A stretch of 64,000 bases of DNA, taken from assembly GCA_010093605.1 (NCBI GenBank), contig MU004187.1:1434018-1498017 (forward strand). The letters run 5' to 3'. The DNA is from Lophium mytilinum (Eukaryota; Ascomycota; Dothideomycetes; Mytilinidiales; Mytilinidiaceae). The notes under the pieces are model-generated. The model did no database searches. It worked only from the letters and a program-made list of their open reading frames with translations, and was not told the DNA's origin. The stretch's first letter is position 1. Each line of letters opens with the position of its first letter. Made by a program: the position numbers and the translations under genes. Positions 54,502 through 64,000 of the stretch are shown here, in pieces.

Positions 54502-57500
54502 ATGGGTGCCTCCGACTCCAAACTCGTCTTCAAGCAAGGCATCTTCCGTCTTTCGGAGCAGAAAGGCATTCGAGCAGATGATCCCTACTGGACAGGTGTA
54601 AGTCAACTCTAGCAGCGAACGGGAATCTTGCTAACCGACCCTTTGGCAGTTCTGGGAGCTACCAGAGTCTGCAGAGGATGTTTTCTCCCTCTTCTCGCCC
54701 GCCGACATCCGCCGGACGAGAGACAACCACTTGGAAAACCTCGAAACGCTCATCCTAGCTGTCACTTCGAAGTTGATCGCTCTCCGCAATCACCCCTCGT
54801 TCCCAGACCCTGAAATTGCCCCAGAGAAGGATGCACTGAACTGCATACGGGTCCTCACGCGACTGCTACCCTATATCTACGAAGCGGATCACCTGGCGGC
54901 TTGGGAAGATAGATTCTTTTGGGGAGCCAGGCGCAAGCGCAGCAGGCGGGGACAGTTGGCTCGATCAGAGGTCATATTCGATGAGGCAGATCCGGACCAG
55001 ACTCCGACGCAGGATGAACCTGAGTTTGAGGATGCCAAACCCCTGGCAGAAGAGCTTATCGATACGCTCATTGATTTGCTCTTCTTTTCGGAGTTCACGT
55101 TGCCCAAGTCTGCACCCGGCAAGAGCAAGGTTACATATGCGATATGGCAGAGCGGAGTAGGTTGTAACACACCGGTTAGCACAACGAAGGAGTTCGAGAA
55201 CAACAGGACCGAGATATTACGGCTATTACTCACATTCGCAAGCAAGTCGATGTACATGTCAGCGAGTAGGTGCATTGCATTACGTTAACCAACAAGATCT
55301 AACTCAAATTAGATGTGCTACCCGTCACGGGAGTCAAAGCAATAACATATCTCACGAAGTGCTCTGACAAGCAAGTTGTCTTGTCCGTACTTTGCTCGCT
55401 TCTCAATACTGTACGCAAGACTGAGAACACCCGAGGGCGCTACTGATAGTATATAGACACTGAAATACAACCCCGCATCCTGGCGTGTGCCATACGATCA
55501 CGTCGTGTTCAAGGACCCCAAGCAAGTACTCGTTCAGTACTGCTTGCAACTGCTTCTGGTCTTGGTCCTTTACCCAATTCCAGAACCAGGCAATGGCCCT
55601 CCACCAAAGAACTTCTTTCGTCACTTCCTCGGGAGGCTTCACCGACCACAGGACTTTCAATTCTTAGTTGACGGAATGACTAGGATTCTAAACCAGCCAG
55701 TGAGTTTATCTTGGCTCAAACCTGACAACAGCAGCTGATTTCTGTAGCTACAAGCAACATCATCCTATCTACCAGGAAGCCAAAAGTCGTTGACTTGGGC
55801 ACCAGAGATGATTATGCTATTCTGGGAGGCCCTCCAGTGTAATAAGCGGTTCCGGTCATTTATCATCGACACAGATCGTGCCCACGACTTCGTCGTGTTG
55901 GTATTGTTCTATGCAATCGACCAGCGAAATGATCCTTCTAAACAAGGCCTCATTAGGATGTGTGTATTCGTTCTTCAGACCTTGAGCGTGGAGCCAAATT
56001 TCGGAAGGAGCTTAAACAAGCCATTCGAGGGTCAAGAAACTCTCCCAGCTAGTATCAGAGTCCCTAATTTCCACGGCACATATGCGGACTACCTTATCAC
56101 AGTAAGCAGTGGCAATCAAGATAAATGCGGGGATTGCTTTTAGCTGACCGTTTTAGTCCATTTATACTTTACTCACGACCAGCAAAGGAAAGCTGGACGC
56201 GATTTACCCAGCTCTTCTGGCGATCATCAACAACATCGCCGCATACATAGAGGACATGGGAAGAGCTACTAGCTCGAAGCTTTTGCAACTTTTTGCGTCA
56301 ATGTCATCGCCCAGTTTCCTGTTTGCCAATGAGGGAAACCATTTGTTACTTCAATCATTGTTGGAGGCTTTGAATGCCATCGTTGAGCACCAGTATGCAA
56401 GTAAGTGTGGCAGCAATACATGGTACCTACAACACCTAACCATTACTTTCTAGAGAACGCCAACCTGATTTATTCCATATTACGCTCGAAGAAGCGGTTC
56501 CAGGCCCTGCGCGACTTCACGTTGGAAAGCGCCCAAGAAGAGATTGAGCGTCAAATTCAGCTGAAGAAGGAGCAAGGTGAGGGTGGCATTGCAAGACGCG
56601 CAGATTCGATGGACAGCTTGAGGAGCCCGGTCAGCGCGAGAGCGCCATCTCTGAGCAACGTGCCAGAAGAGAATAGCGCGTTTGCCATAGGAGATGACGA
56701 AGACTCTGACGACGAAGGCCACCATTCAGCTCCTCTGTCGCAATCACCTGAGCAATCCGGAATCACCTCAAGGACAGCGTCTGTTTCCTCTTCTGTCGAT
56801 GATGCCGTTCCCCTGCAACTTCGCGGCATGTCAGAGAAAGCTCGGGGCAAGATGCCTGTGGGCCACCCATCCTTCTCTCGGCAGAACAGCACCACAAGCC
56901 TTGCCAGCGTTTCGACGCCGGTTCTTGGCTCGAATGAATTCTTCACCCCCACAGGTCCCTGGGTAAGTCAAGCCGCCCGTTTCATCATTCCCGCTCAAAT
57001 CACTCCTTCGGACTCGCCGCTCTAACATAAGCAACCTAGATCGAATCCTGGCTAGTCGAATTGCCACTCCACACCATCCTAACCTTGATTGCCGAGCTGG
57101 GCCCCCAAATCCCGGCATCTACAGGCACTGCCGACAGCACCGCCACAGCCCTATCCGCGATCCGCCACGCGCGGGTCCGCGGCATCGACCCTGCGCCCAT
57201 CCGCGTCCACCTCTTCGAGTGGTCTCCGCTGAGCCTGGGCTGGTACGAGTCGCTGCTATGGGGCTTCGTGTTCGCGGGCGAGATGCTTGTCGCCAAGGGC
57301 ACGGCGGGCGTCTGGAACGGGACCGCAATCCGCCTCTTCAAGGTGCAGGAGGCCGCTGCGCAGACGCCCACGCTGTTGGCTCCGCGCGGTGCGGTGGATG
57401 CGGTAGGTTCCAACCTGGTGCAGAGGATTGGAAGCCTCAATTTGAGGGGCGCGGCCACTCAGGGCGCGCCGCGGGGGGCCGGCAGCGGAGCTGTGGGGGG

Positions 57501-57543
57501 TGGCAATGGGGCAGGTGGTGCTGGTGCGGTGAGAGATGTGTAG
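54502..57543 (+). CDS. HID1 family protein (dense-core vesicle / Golgi trafficking)
   Basis: Eight exons (54,502-54,597; 54,650-55,265; 55,313-55,410; 55,457-55,699; 55,748-56,101; 56,157-56,400; 56,454-56,962; 57,040-57,543) give 887 residues. The N-terminus is MGASDSKLVFKQGIFRL, with a Gly-2 myristoylation signal as in animal HID1, then FWELPESAEDVFSLFSPADI and NLETLILAVTSKL, NCIRVLTRLLPYIYEAD. The helical repeat body continues through PASWRVPYDHVVFKDP and ATLL..WLVELPLHTIL near the end. In animals HID1 acts at the trans-Golgi in secretory granule formation; the fungal role is undefined. Residues 665-740 are a Ser-rich insertion. All introns are 47-66 bp except the one before the last exon (77 bp). 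Confidence 0.9.
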
Positions 57544-58190
57544 AACAAGAACAGAACTAGTCCCGGGCGTTGGCCAGAAGGCGGAACAGCGGGAAGCTTA
57601 ATGGCAGGAAGCTAGGCGTGGAATGGGGCAACGGTCCAGGGTTCGACACGGCCAGCTTGCTTTGCCATGAAATGGAACGGGGAGTTTATTCAGAGTGTAG
57701 CATGGCGTTGATTGGTGTGTGTGGTCCTGCAGCTTAAAATCCAACCTGCCCTGTTTTCCAACCACCCTTGAGCGTTTGCGGTCGATCAGGCGTCGGCTCT
57801 TCTCTTCTGACGTTCGCTTCAGGGCCCGAAGCGAGGGCCGCGCCACAGATTGAGGCTGTGCTGTGGCGAGAATGGCACGCTTCGGTATCAAGATCACCGG
57901 GCGCTAGCCAACGGCGCGCGCTGGTGTGGCATTCTAGAATACCTGCCGTTCTGAAGCCAGAGATGTGGAGACGCGCGGTACCTGGGGTGTTCTTGGGGAG
58001 CTGCATTGGATAGGGGGCGAGGGTCATGGGTGAGCATGGGCTACGTGGTGTCCGACACGGCCTTGCGCTGTGGCTTGCTGATCTCGATGGGTACTTGTAT
58101 TATTATGGCGTCCCGGCGCGTTATTGCAATGGTGGTACTTGCTCATGCGTGTGTGTTTGGCTTATTGTTATGCGTTGATTGTTGTTTTCT
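57544..58190. other. Intergenic region
   Basis: 647 bp between HID1 and the epoxide-hydrolase-like gene, both plus strand. The promoter of the latter should lie here; nothing else seen. Confidence 0.45.
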
Positions 58191-60307
58191 ATGGCCCAGA
58201 TGGCGATCAATGTTGCCGTAGATGGGGCGGTGGGTGAGGATGCTGTTCAGCCTTATGGGATGCATGTGAGTTTCTTCTGAAGTAGCTGGTTGCCGAGCCG
58301 TTCTAATTGAGACGTAGGTATCTTCACGATATCTGGACCTTACGAAACGAAAGTTGGAGTTGACGAGGTTGCCGAGGGAGCTTCAGCTACCCGAGAAGAG
58401 GCGGTGGGATTATGGGACGCCGAAGGCTGTTTTGGAGCCGTTGATTGACTTTTGGTGAGTTCAAGAAACCGTCACTGATCTGTGCACACTTCTACCACTG
58501 TTTGCGATCTATGAACCGAAGCGTAGAGCGGTAGATCGCACGTCTAGTCTGCGTACACCTGTCTGCCACTGTCTCAGATGAAGAGCAGACTTTTCGAGTT
58601 GTTCAAGATGATGAACTTCGAGGTTCTGACAATGCAATAAGATCCTTCAAACAGTGGCAGATGAACGTACACAGATTTATGACGAGGCGGTGTGGTTGAA
58701 GGCTAAGAGATAGTGGAAAGAAGCAAGAGTAGAAAGAAAGGGGTATATAGTTATGAAGGTTGGCTGACGAACGAGCAGGCTTGAGCACTACGACTGGCGC
58801 ACCCAGGAGACTCTTTTCAACAACGCGCTCCCGCAGTTTCGAACGACCGTTCATCTAACGCCCTCCAAATCCGAAGACGTGGTTCATACCTCAGATGCGA
58901 CGCCTACACAGGCTACTTTCTCCGAGTCAACTTTGCCCCAACAGATCAACTCTCCAATAACGCCAACTCATCCAGCTCCCACAACTTTTCCTACAATCGA
59001 CTCGTCTTCATCCTCAGCTCATCCACCCCTACGCGTTCACTTCGTCCATAAGCGCAGTAAACACAGGAAAGCGATCCCGCTTCTCTTCTGTCACAGCTGG
59101 CCATCCTCGTTTGTGGAGCCTTACAAGATTATCGACGCATTGACAGATCCAGTCAGCTTGCCTAGCTATGGAACGGGAGCTCAGCAGGCCTTTCACGTTG
59201 TTGTGCCCAGCATACCCGGTTTTGGCTTTAGTGATGCAAGTCCAGTGGAAGGCTTTGGGCTTCGAGAGACAGCGAACGCGTTCCACGAAGTAATGGCGAG
59301 ATTAGGGTACGCGGATAGTGGCTATGTCGTTTGTGGTTCCGGATGGTAAGCTCTTTGAGCGGTTCTTTTGTCTCCAGCTTTTGGACTTAACAGCTCTAAC
59401 AATGTGATCTATTAGGGGCTTCGCCATCTGTCGAGCATTAGCGATCTACCACCCACAACACTGCCTCGCAATCCACACCACCAACCCTTCACTGGTAGCA
59501 CCGGCTTTCAAGAAGAGCCCGATGGCATGGCTGAAGTACCATGTTGCTCGTGTAACGCGCGCGCGACTATCCTTCTTGAGTTTCGGATACCTTCGCTCAG
59601 ATTTCACTCAACCTGAAGCGACGAAAGCCAAGCCAGAACGCGATCTGGGAATGCTCAAGGAGAGATTCGACTCTTCAGAAGCAACTCTTGCCTCTCAATA
59701 TAGCCAGCGGCCCCAGACAGTCTCATATTCGCTTTGCGACTCCCCGGCAGGACTGCTCTCATGCGTCCTTGACGCGGTTCATTCACGGTCCAGTTCCACG
59801 CCCCAATCATCACAACAGCGCTCGCCTTTTCTATCGCCAGCGGAACTTCTGGGGGACCGCGACATCGAAATGCAAGTTCAAGAAATGCCTCGTCCAGAGA
59901 TCCCCATGAGCCCGCGCGAGAGCGAGACGAATGGAAGAGACTACACCTGGACACCAACCGAGATTCTCTCCTGGACCATGATGCAATGGCTACCGGGCCC
60001 AGAGGCCGGTCTGAGATGGCTCAAACAAGCAACTCTAGACTCTGCAGCGGACCACCCTAGCTTCTGGCAGTACAGTCCAGTTCCTCTTGGCATTAGCCAT
60101 TTCCGGCGCAGGGGTGGTACGGACGAGGACAGCCCTCTCATGTGGGCTACGTCCTCTCACAGACTCGAGTGGCTAAAGAGGCACCGGCGTAGTGCACGGT
60201 GGCCGGCGTGGGAAACACCAGATCTGTTGGTGCTGGATCTCAGAGAATGTTTTGGGGGCATGGCCGAGAGAGGACTAGTGCGACTACGAAGAGACGAAGA
60301 AGAATGA
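58191..60307 (+). CDS. Epoxide-hydrolase-like protein with degenerate active site
   Basis: Exons 58,191-58,265, 58,318-58,454, 58,779-59,345 and 59,416-60,307 give 556 residues. The N-terminal domain of microsomal-type epoxide hydrolases is clear: TKRKLELTRLPREL, WDYGTPKAVLEPLIDFW, LEHYDWRTQETLFNNALPQF. The alpha/beta-hydrolase part has PSIPGFGFSDAS. The expected GGDWG nucleophile elbow reads GSGWG (residues 257-261), so the nucleophilic Asp is Gly; HGWP reads HSWP; and at the C-terminal GHF position the sequence is ARW, so the His is gone too. Either a pseudoenzyme or a changed activity. Intron 2 is 324 bp and carries a MITE-like insert. The frame is intact, so it is not a simple pseudogene. 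Confidence 0.8.
58479..58684. mobile_element. MITE-like insert in intron 2 of the epoxide-hydrolase-like gene
   Basis: TCTGTGCACACTTCTACCAC at about 58,481-58,500 is matched in reverse complement by sequence ending GTACACAGA at about 58,640-58,680 (CACTGTTTG core shared). A second direct copy of the left end lies at about 58,549-58,585 (TCTGCGTACACC...CACTGTCTC). The host intron is about six times longer than its neighbours. No coding capacity. Boundaries approximate. Confidence 0.5.
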
Positions 60308-61781
60308 TTTCGGTACGGCCAATACCACAGCCATGAGAGGTTCCCGGAACAGGACCAGAGGCATGTGAAACGTGGGGTCCATTCTGCGTTTAGACGCGAA
60401 GGGCAGGGAGTTGCGGGTGGATACGGCGTCGCGGGTGAGATGGCGAATCTAGGGCTGGGCTTTGGACCGGGAGGCAGATGCTGACCGAGGAGACATGATT
60501 GAGTGTATATACATGGGTCGTTCGGCGTTTCTGGAGTTCGGAAGAGGAGACTTGAAGGAAGATACATATAAATTAGGGCATCAGGAGGCGGATATATTAC
60601 GAGTGCTACGAAGGATAGATACATAATACGTAATGGAACAAGTCAGAACACCTTTACCTACATACATGCGAAATTCAGCACTAAGTATGCTTTTCCATAA
60701 ACAGAGCATCGAGCATGGCGTTTACGGGGCCGTAGAGATCGCGTTAGTGGCGAGGATCGAGTGAAAAAGCTTTGCTCGTATAGTGTGCCGTACGTAGGGG
60801 CCGCAACTGGGCTTGTGCCAACAACGACGTCGCAGCGCCTGAATATTCCCTCACAAAAAGCCCAATATCTGCCTTCTCTGCCGCGACTCTGCACACAAAT
60901 CTCCTCCACCCCCTCCGTTCCACGGCTTGGACGTCCAATTCACCCTACCAATTCTTCCCCATTACTACTAGCAGCAAACTCTGCTTGCTCTTGCTTACTC
61001 TTGCTTGCAACTATCGCTGCCACACCTCTCAGCCGGCATCTCGCACCATTGAGCCACGCTTGCCTGGAGTCGCCTCTTGACTTCACAGATCGAAGAGCTC
61101 ACTAGCATTCTTGCCACATCTATCAAGCTGGCAGAACCAACGAGACCTCGCAATAATCACACTGCATAGGCCTAACAGCCCGCAGACCTCGACTTCTCTT
61201 GCTACCTGCGTTCGTCCATGCGTCAAGAAGACCTAGTACGATTCCTATCCAAGCCTGGGAAGTGAGTATCGTGTGCTTCTCCTCCGCCTCTGTACTCTTC
61301 CTCACCTTCCCACAATTGCCAGCGTAGACAAACCCCTCTCCTAATTCGCTTGCTAACCCACCATCGCAGGCCCAGATAACACCCCCTACTCCCACTTCGT
61401 TCAATCTACCATCAATACCCCAATAAGCAGATCTCCTCGTCTGCTGGACCCGATACTTTCCCAGGGTATCGGAATCTAGTCGCTCGAGGACTACAACGAT
61501 AGTCACCATTTCTCGGCGCAAAGCGTCTTTTATTCCGCTCTCCGCTCGACCTCCATAACGCCCTTTGGGTCGTTCAGCCAAATACACATTGCTGCTGGCA
61601 AAAGCCAGCCTCTAGAACACCCCCGCTCGTCGTGGGCCTTCTCTTCTCAGGCGGACACCGCATTGTTCGTCTGGGTGGCAGATTGTGCTTCACCGCCTCA
61701 CAGCCACAGCCCTCTCCATTCCAGCAAACACACTAGTCAATTTCAGGTGACCGCTCGGTGCTCGCATCCGAAACTACGGAG
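60308..61781. other. Intergenic region and 5' leader of SAM decarboxylase
   Basis: 1,474 bp. The first part holds the 3' end of the epoxide-hydrolase-like gene. CT-rich sequence from about 60,900 looks like promoter and long leader of the next gene, including a possible leader intron and uORF listed separately. Minus-strand frames here are chance. Confidence 0.5.
61218..61265 (+). promoter_or_regulatory. Upstream ORF in the SAM decarboxylase leader
   Basis: ATG 61,218 starts MRQEDLVRFLSKPGK and stops at TGA 61,263. The sequence GGGAA-GTGAGT at 61,257-61,267 is also a strong splice donor, with a CTAACC branch and CGCAG acceptor ending at 61,369; if spliced, the uORF would extend by two residues (17 in total). 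Upstream ORFs that sense polyamines occur in SAM decarboxylase leaders of other eukaryotes; here the role is inference. Confidence 0.4.
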
Positions 61782-63442
61782 ATGGTCGTTACTGAGATCC
61801 CAAAACACTACACTGCTTCACCGTCCTCCCATGTCGGGACACCTCATTTGACTATCAATCGAGAGGCTACTATCGATCTCGATTCCAGCAATGCCTTTGA
61901 AGGTCTGTGTCATGGTACGAGTCTGTTAGCTCTAATATTAACATGCTTGTAGGACCGGAAAAGCTGCTAGAGGTGTGGTTCAGCTCCTCTCCAACCGATC
62001 TCCCAGGTGCTGCAGGACCTCTAGGCCTGAAAGGGGTTCCCGCAGACACCTGGAAGCAGATGCTAGACCTAGTCAACTGCAAAGTCTTATCCATCGTTGA
62101 GTCCGAACATGTCGATGCCTACTTGCTCTCCGAGTCCAGCATGTTCGTGTGGCCACACAAGCTGGTTCTCAAGACTTGCGGCACCACTACTCTCCTCTGG
62201 GGTCTTCCACGTATGTTGGAGATTGCTGCACTTGATGCAGGATTTCCCCATGTCACTGCTCAGCCTACTAGGGGAATCGCGGCGGCTGCTACCCCGTACC
62301 GCGTCTTCTACAGCCGAAAGAACTTCCTTTACCCAGACCAGCAGCGTGGACCTCACCGAAGCTGGCGCGACGAGGTTAGGTTCTTGGACCAGAGGTTCCA
62401 GGGCGGTAGTGCATACATGATTGGCAAAATGAATGGAGAACATTGGTACCTCTATATCACCGGTCCGGACACCAAACTCACGCCGCCTTCTACTCCGGAT
62501 CGAGAGTTCATGGACATCCCGGTGACAGAGACCAAGATAATCGACCATCCTCAGCGGTTGTTGGTCGCGAAAGGAGATGAGACGCAAGACGAGACTCTGG
62601 AAGTTCTCATGACTGATCTCGATGAGCAGAATGCACGTCAATTCTATCTCGAGGACGCGAGTGCGGTCGCGGAAGGTCGGTTCTTCCAGAAAGCTCGTGA
62701 TGCGCGTAAGAATGCAATCAACAGTTTGGGTGTAATCCCCGAAGAGAAAGGGTCAAGCGGCAGTCTAGGAGGTAGCACTCTTCCCAACACTCGTGCGCAT
62801 TCCGAGGACAGCTTTGATGTTTTTGAGCAAACATCTTCGGATCACTCTGGATTTAGCTCGGATGACGATGATCTAACTTTCCCCGAGGAGCTTACAACTG
62901 AAGGTCATACGCTCGGCACTGTTGTCTCCGAAACCTGCGGTCTGGCCGACGTCTACCCGACTGCTAAGTATCCGGATGCTCGTATCGACGCATACCTTTT
63001 CACTCCCTGTGGATTCTCTGCCAATGGTGTTATTCCTGCTCCTGGTGGGACTGTCAACACCAACGGCAAAGGTTCTGATGGATCGAATGCCACTCACTAT
63101 TTCACTGTCCACGTTACTCCTGAACCGCAGTGCAGCTATGCTAGCTTCGAAACCAACGTCCCAGCGCGGCAAAGCGGTCGTGAGACGGCAGAAGTTGTGG
63201 AGCATGTTGTCGATATTTTCAAACCTGGTCGTTTCAGTGTCACCATCTTCGAAACTAAGCCAGCCGATGAGGCCCACTACCAGGACGCAGTGAAGAGGAC
63301 GAGCAGAATGGATTGCATCAAGGGATATCGTCGTGTCGATCGCATTGTCCATGACTTGGATGGCTACGATCTAGTGTTCCGCTACTACGAGAGGGACGAC
63401 TGGAAGGGTGGCAAGCCTAGGCTTGGCGAGATGGATTACTAG
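61782..63442 (+). CDS. S-adenosylmethionine decarboxylase proenzyme
   Basis: Exons 61,782-61,902 and 61,953-63,442 (donor GTCTGT) give 536 residues. It makes decarboxylated SAM, the aminopropyl donor for spermidine and spermine. FEGPEKLLEVWF (38-50) carries the catalytic Glu pair. LLSESSMFVWPHK (98-110) is the self-cleavage site, with Glu101/Ser102 giving the pyruvoyl group. LKTCGTTTLL and YSRKNFLYPDQQ follow, and the C-terminal HYFTVHVTPEPQCSYASFETN is typical. A hydrophilic Ser/Asp-rich insert of about 60 residues (~320-380) lengthens the protein, as in other fungi. The frame is open above 61,782 but lacks ATG. Confidence 0.95.
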
Positions 63443-63977
63443 AGGAGCATCTTGCAGCAGAGGGGTTGAAGTAGACTAAATTGCGAGTACACACAGGTTG
63501 ATTTTCTGTTCTAATGTTCCTTCCCCTTTTCATTTCCAACTCATACTCTCCCTCAAATATGTGCATTGTTCTCATCACGGCCTCCATCATGACTTTCAGC
63601 TCGTTTTGTTCGTGCGGAAATAGCCTTAGTTTCCTTCCACATCCAATTGCGAACTTCCTAGATCTCGAAACCGCATTCTATGTTGTGGTGACAATCCCAT
63701 GAAATCCTCGCCGGAGAGTGTTCTTTGTGAGCATTGTGGAGAGCAATATTGCTCCGGGCAAGCAGGAAAACACTACATCCACAGCCATCTCCAAGGCCAC
63801 TATGAACATCATTGTACGGGCATTGTATTCAGATGCGAAATCATACCTAAGGTCTCCAGGCACACCAGTTAGCCATTCTCTTACCCAGACACCGCAACCT
63901 CCAATCTCAACTTCCCATAAACAAGCTACCACTGCCAAGTTGCAGACACCCACATTCACACCGCAGAGCGTACCAGG
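63443..63977. other. Intergenic region
   Basis: 535 bp after SAM decarboxylase. A minus-strand open frame reaching the window edge (63,678-63,995) has one hydrophobic stretch but reads antisense to the apparent leader of the next gene, so it is not annotated as a gene. Confidence 0.45.
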
Positions 63978-64000
63978 ATGGCCTCCCCTCAGCAAACTCA
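63978..64000 (+). CDS. Possible start of the next gene (partial)
   Basis: ATG at 63,978 in a good context (ACCAGG-ATG-GCC), reading MASPQQT before the window ends, after an A/C-rich leader-like stretch. Too short to identify. Confidence 0.35.

Noticed and set aside
34974-58190. A biosynthetic or denitrification gene cluster
   Set aside because: Neighbouring genes are unrelated housekeeping functions; no backbone synthase and no nitrite reductase in the window.
61123-61587. 154-codon minus frame upstream of SAM decarboxylase
   Set aside because: Begins and runs antisense to CT-rich leader sequence with plausible splice sites on the plus strand; composition explains its openness.
63678-63995. 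Minus-strand partial membrane protein at the window end
   Set aside because: No family resemblance, and it runs antisense to an A/C-rich leader and a good plus-strand start at 63,978.

Overview
The window looks like nuclear DNA of a filamentous ascomycete (Pezizomycotina). The evidence is short GT-AG introns of about 50-60 bp with CTAAC-type branch sites, many Zn2Cys6 transcription factors, a fungal nitric oxide reductase P450 and a transposon-rich block mutated in the way expected of repeat-induced point mutation (RIP). The class is not fixed by anything I can see; Dothideomycetes is only a guess.

Layout. 1-11,690 is one RIP-degraded block without usable reading frames. Under the mutations one can read two Ty3/gypsy chromovirus relics (about 560-2,470 and 2,640-7,606), a palindromic repeat block (8,806-9,046), an unassigned 1.3 kb segment between direct repeats and a Tc1/mariner DD34E transposase on the minus strand (about 10,640-11,430). 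The block stops abruptly about 200 bp before a PMP3-family gene. From 11.9 kb onward the DNA is ordinary gene-bearing sequence, with one poor stretch (18.6-24.6 kb) that surrounds an intact P450nor gene and holds a degenerate tandem array, a decayed reading frame and a tRNA-like structured segment.

Genes I rebuilt with exon joins that keep the frame: PMP3-like protein, 3-hydroxyisobutyrate dehydrogenase, DDB1, P450nor (CYP55), a cysteine-rich membrane protein, a 64-residue conserved small protein, a DUF4202 protein, a zinc-finger DNA-binding protein, an ASNSD1-like asparagine synthetase, a Vps9/CUE Rab5 exchange factor, three Zn2Cys6 factors (two divergently paired), a ricin-B-type beta-trefoil secreted protein, ceramide glucosyltransferase, a short-chain dehydrogenase, XPB/Ssl2 helicase, HID1, an epoxide-hydrolase-like protein that has lost catalytic residues, and S-adenosylmethionine decarboxylase. 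A further gene probably begins at 63,978.

Most of these are unrelated housekeeping genes (DNA repair and transcription: DDB1, XPB; trafficking: Vps9, HID1; sphingolipid and polyamine synthesis; valine breakdown). I see no biosynthetic cluster, CRISPR, or clearly new multi-gene system. The most unusual items are the palindromic and tandem repeat structures, the tRNA-headed structured segment at 22.4-22.96 kb, the MITE-like insert in an intron, the degenerate epoxide hydrolase, a GC-AG intron, and an assembly gap lying between two different 9-bp satellite arrays.
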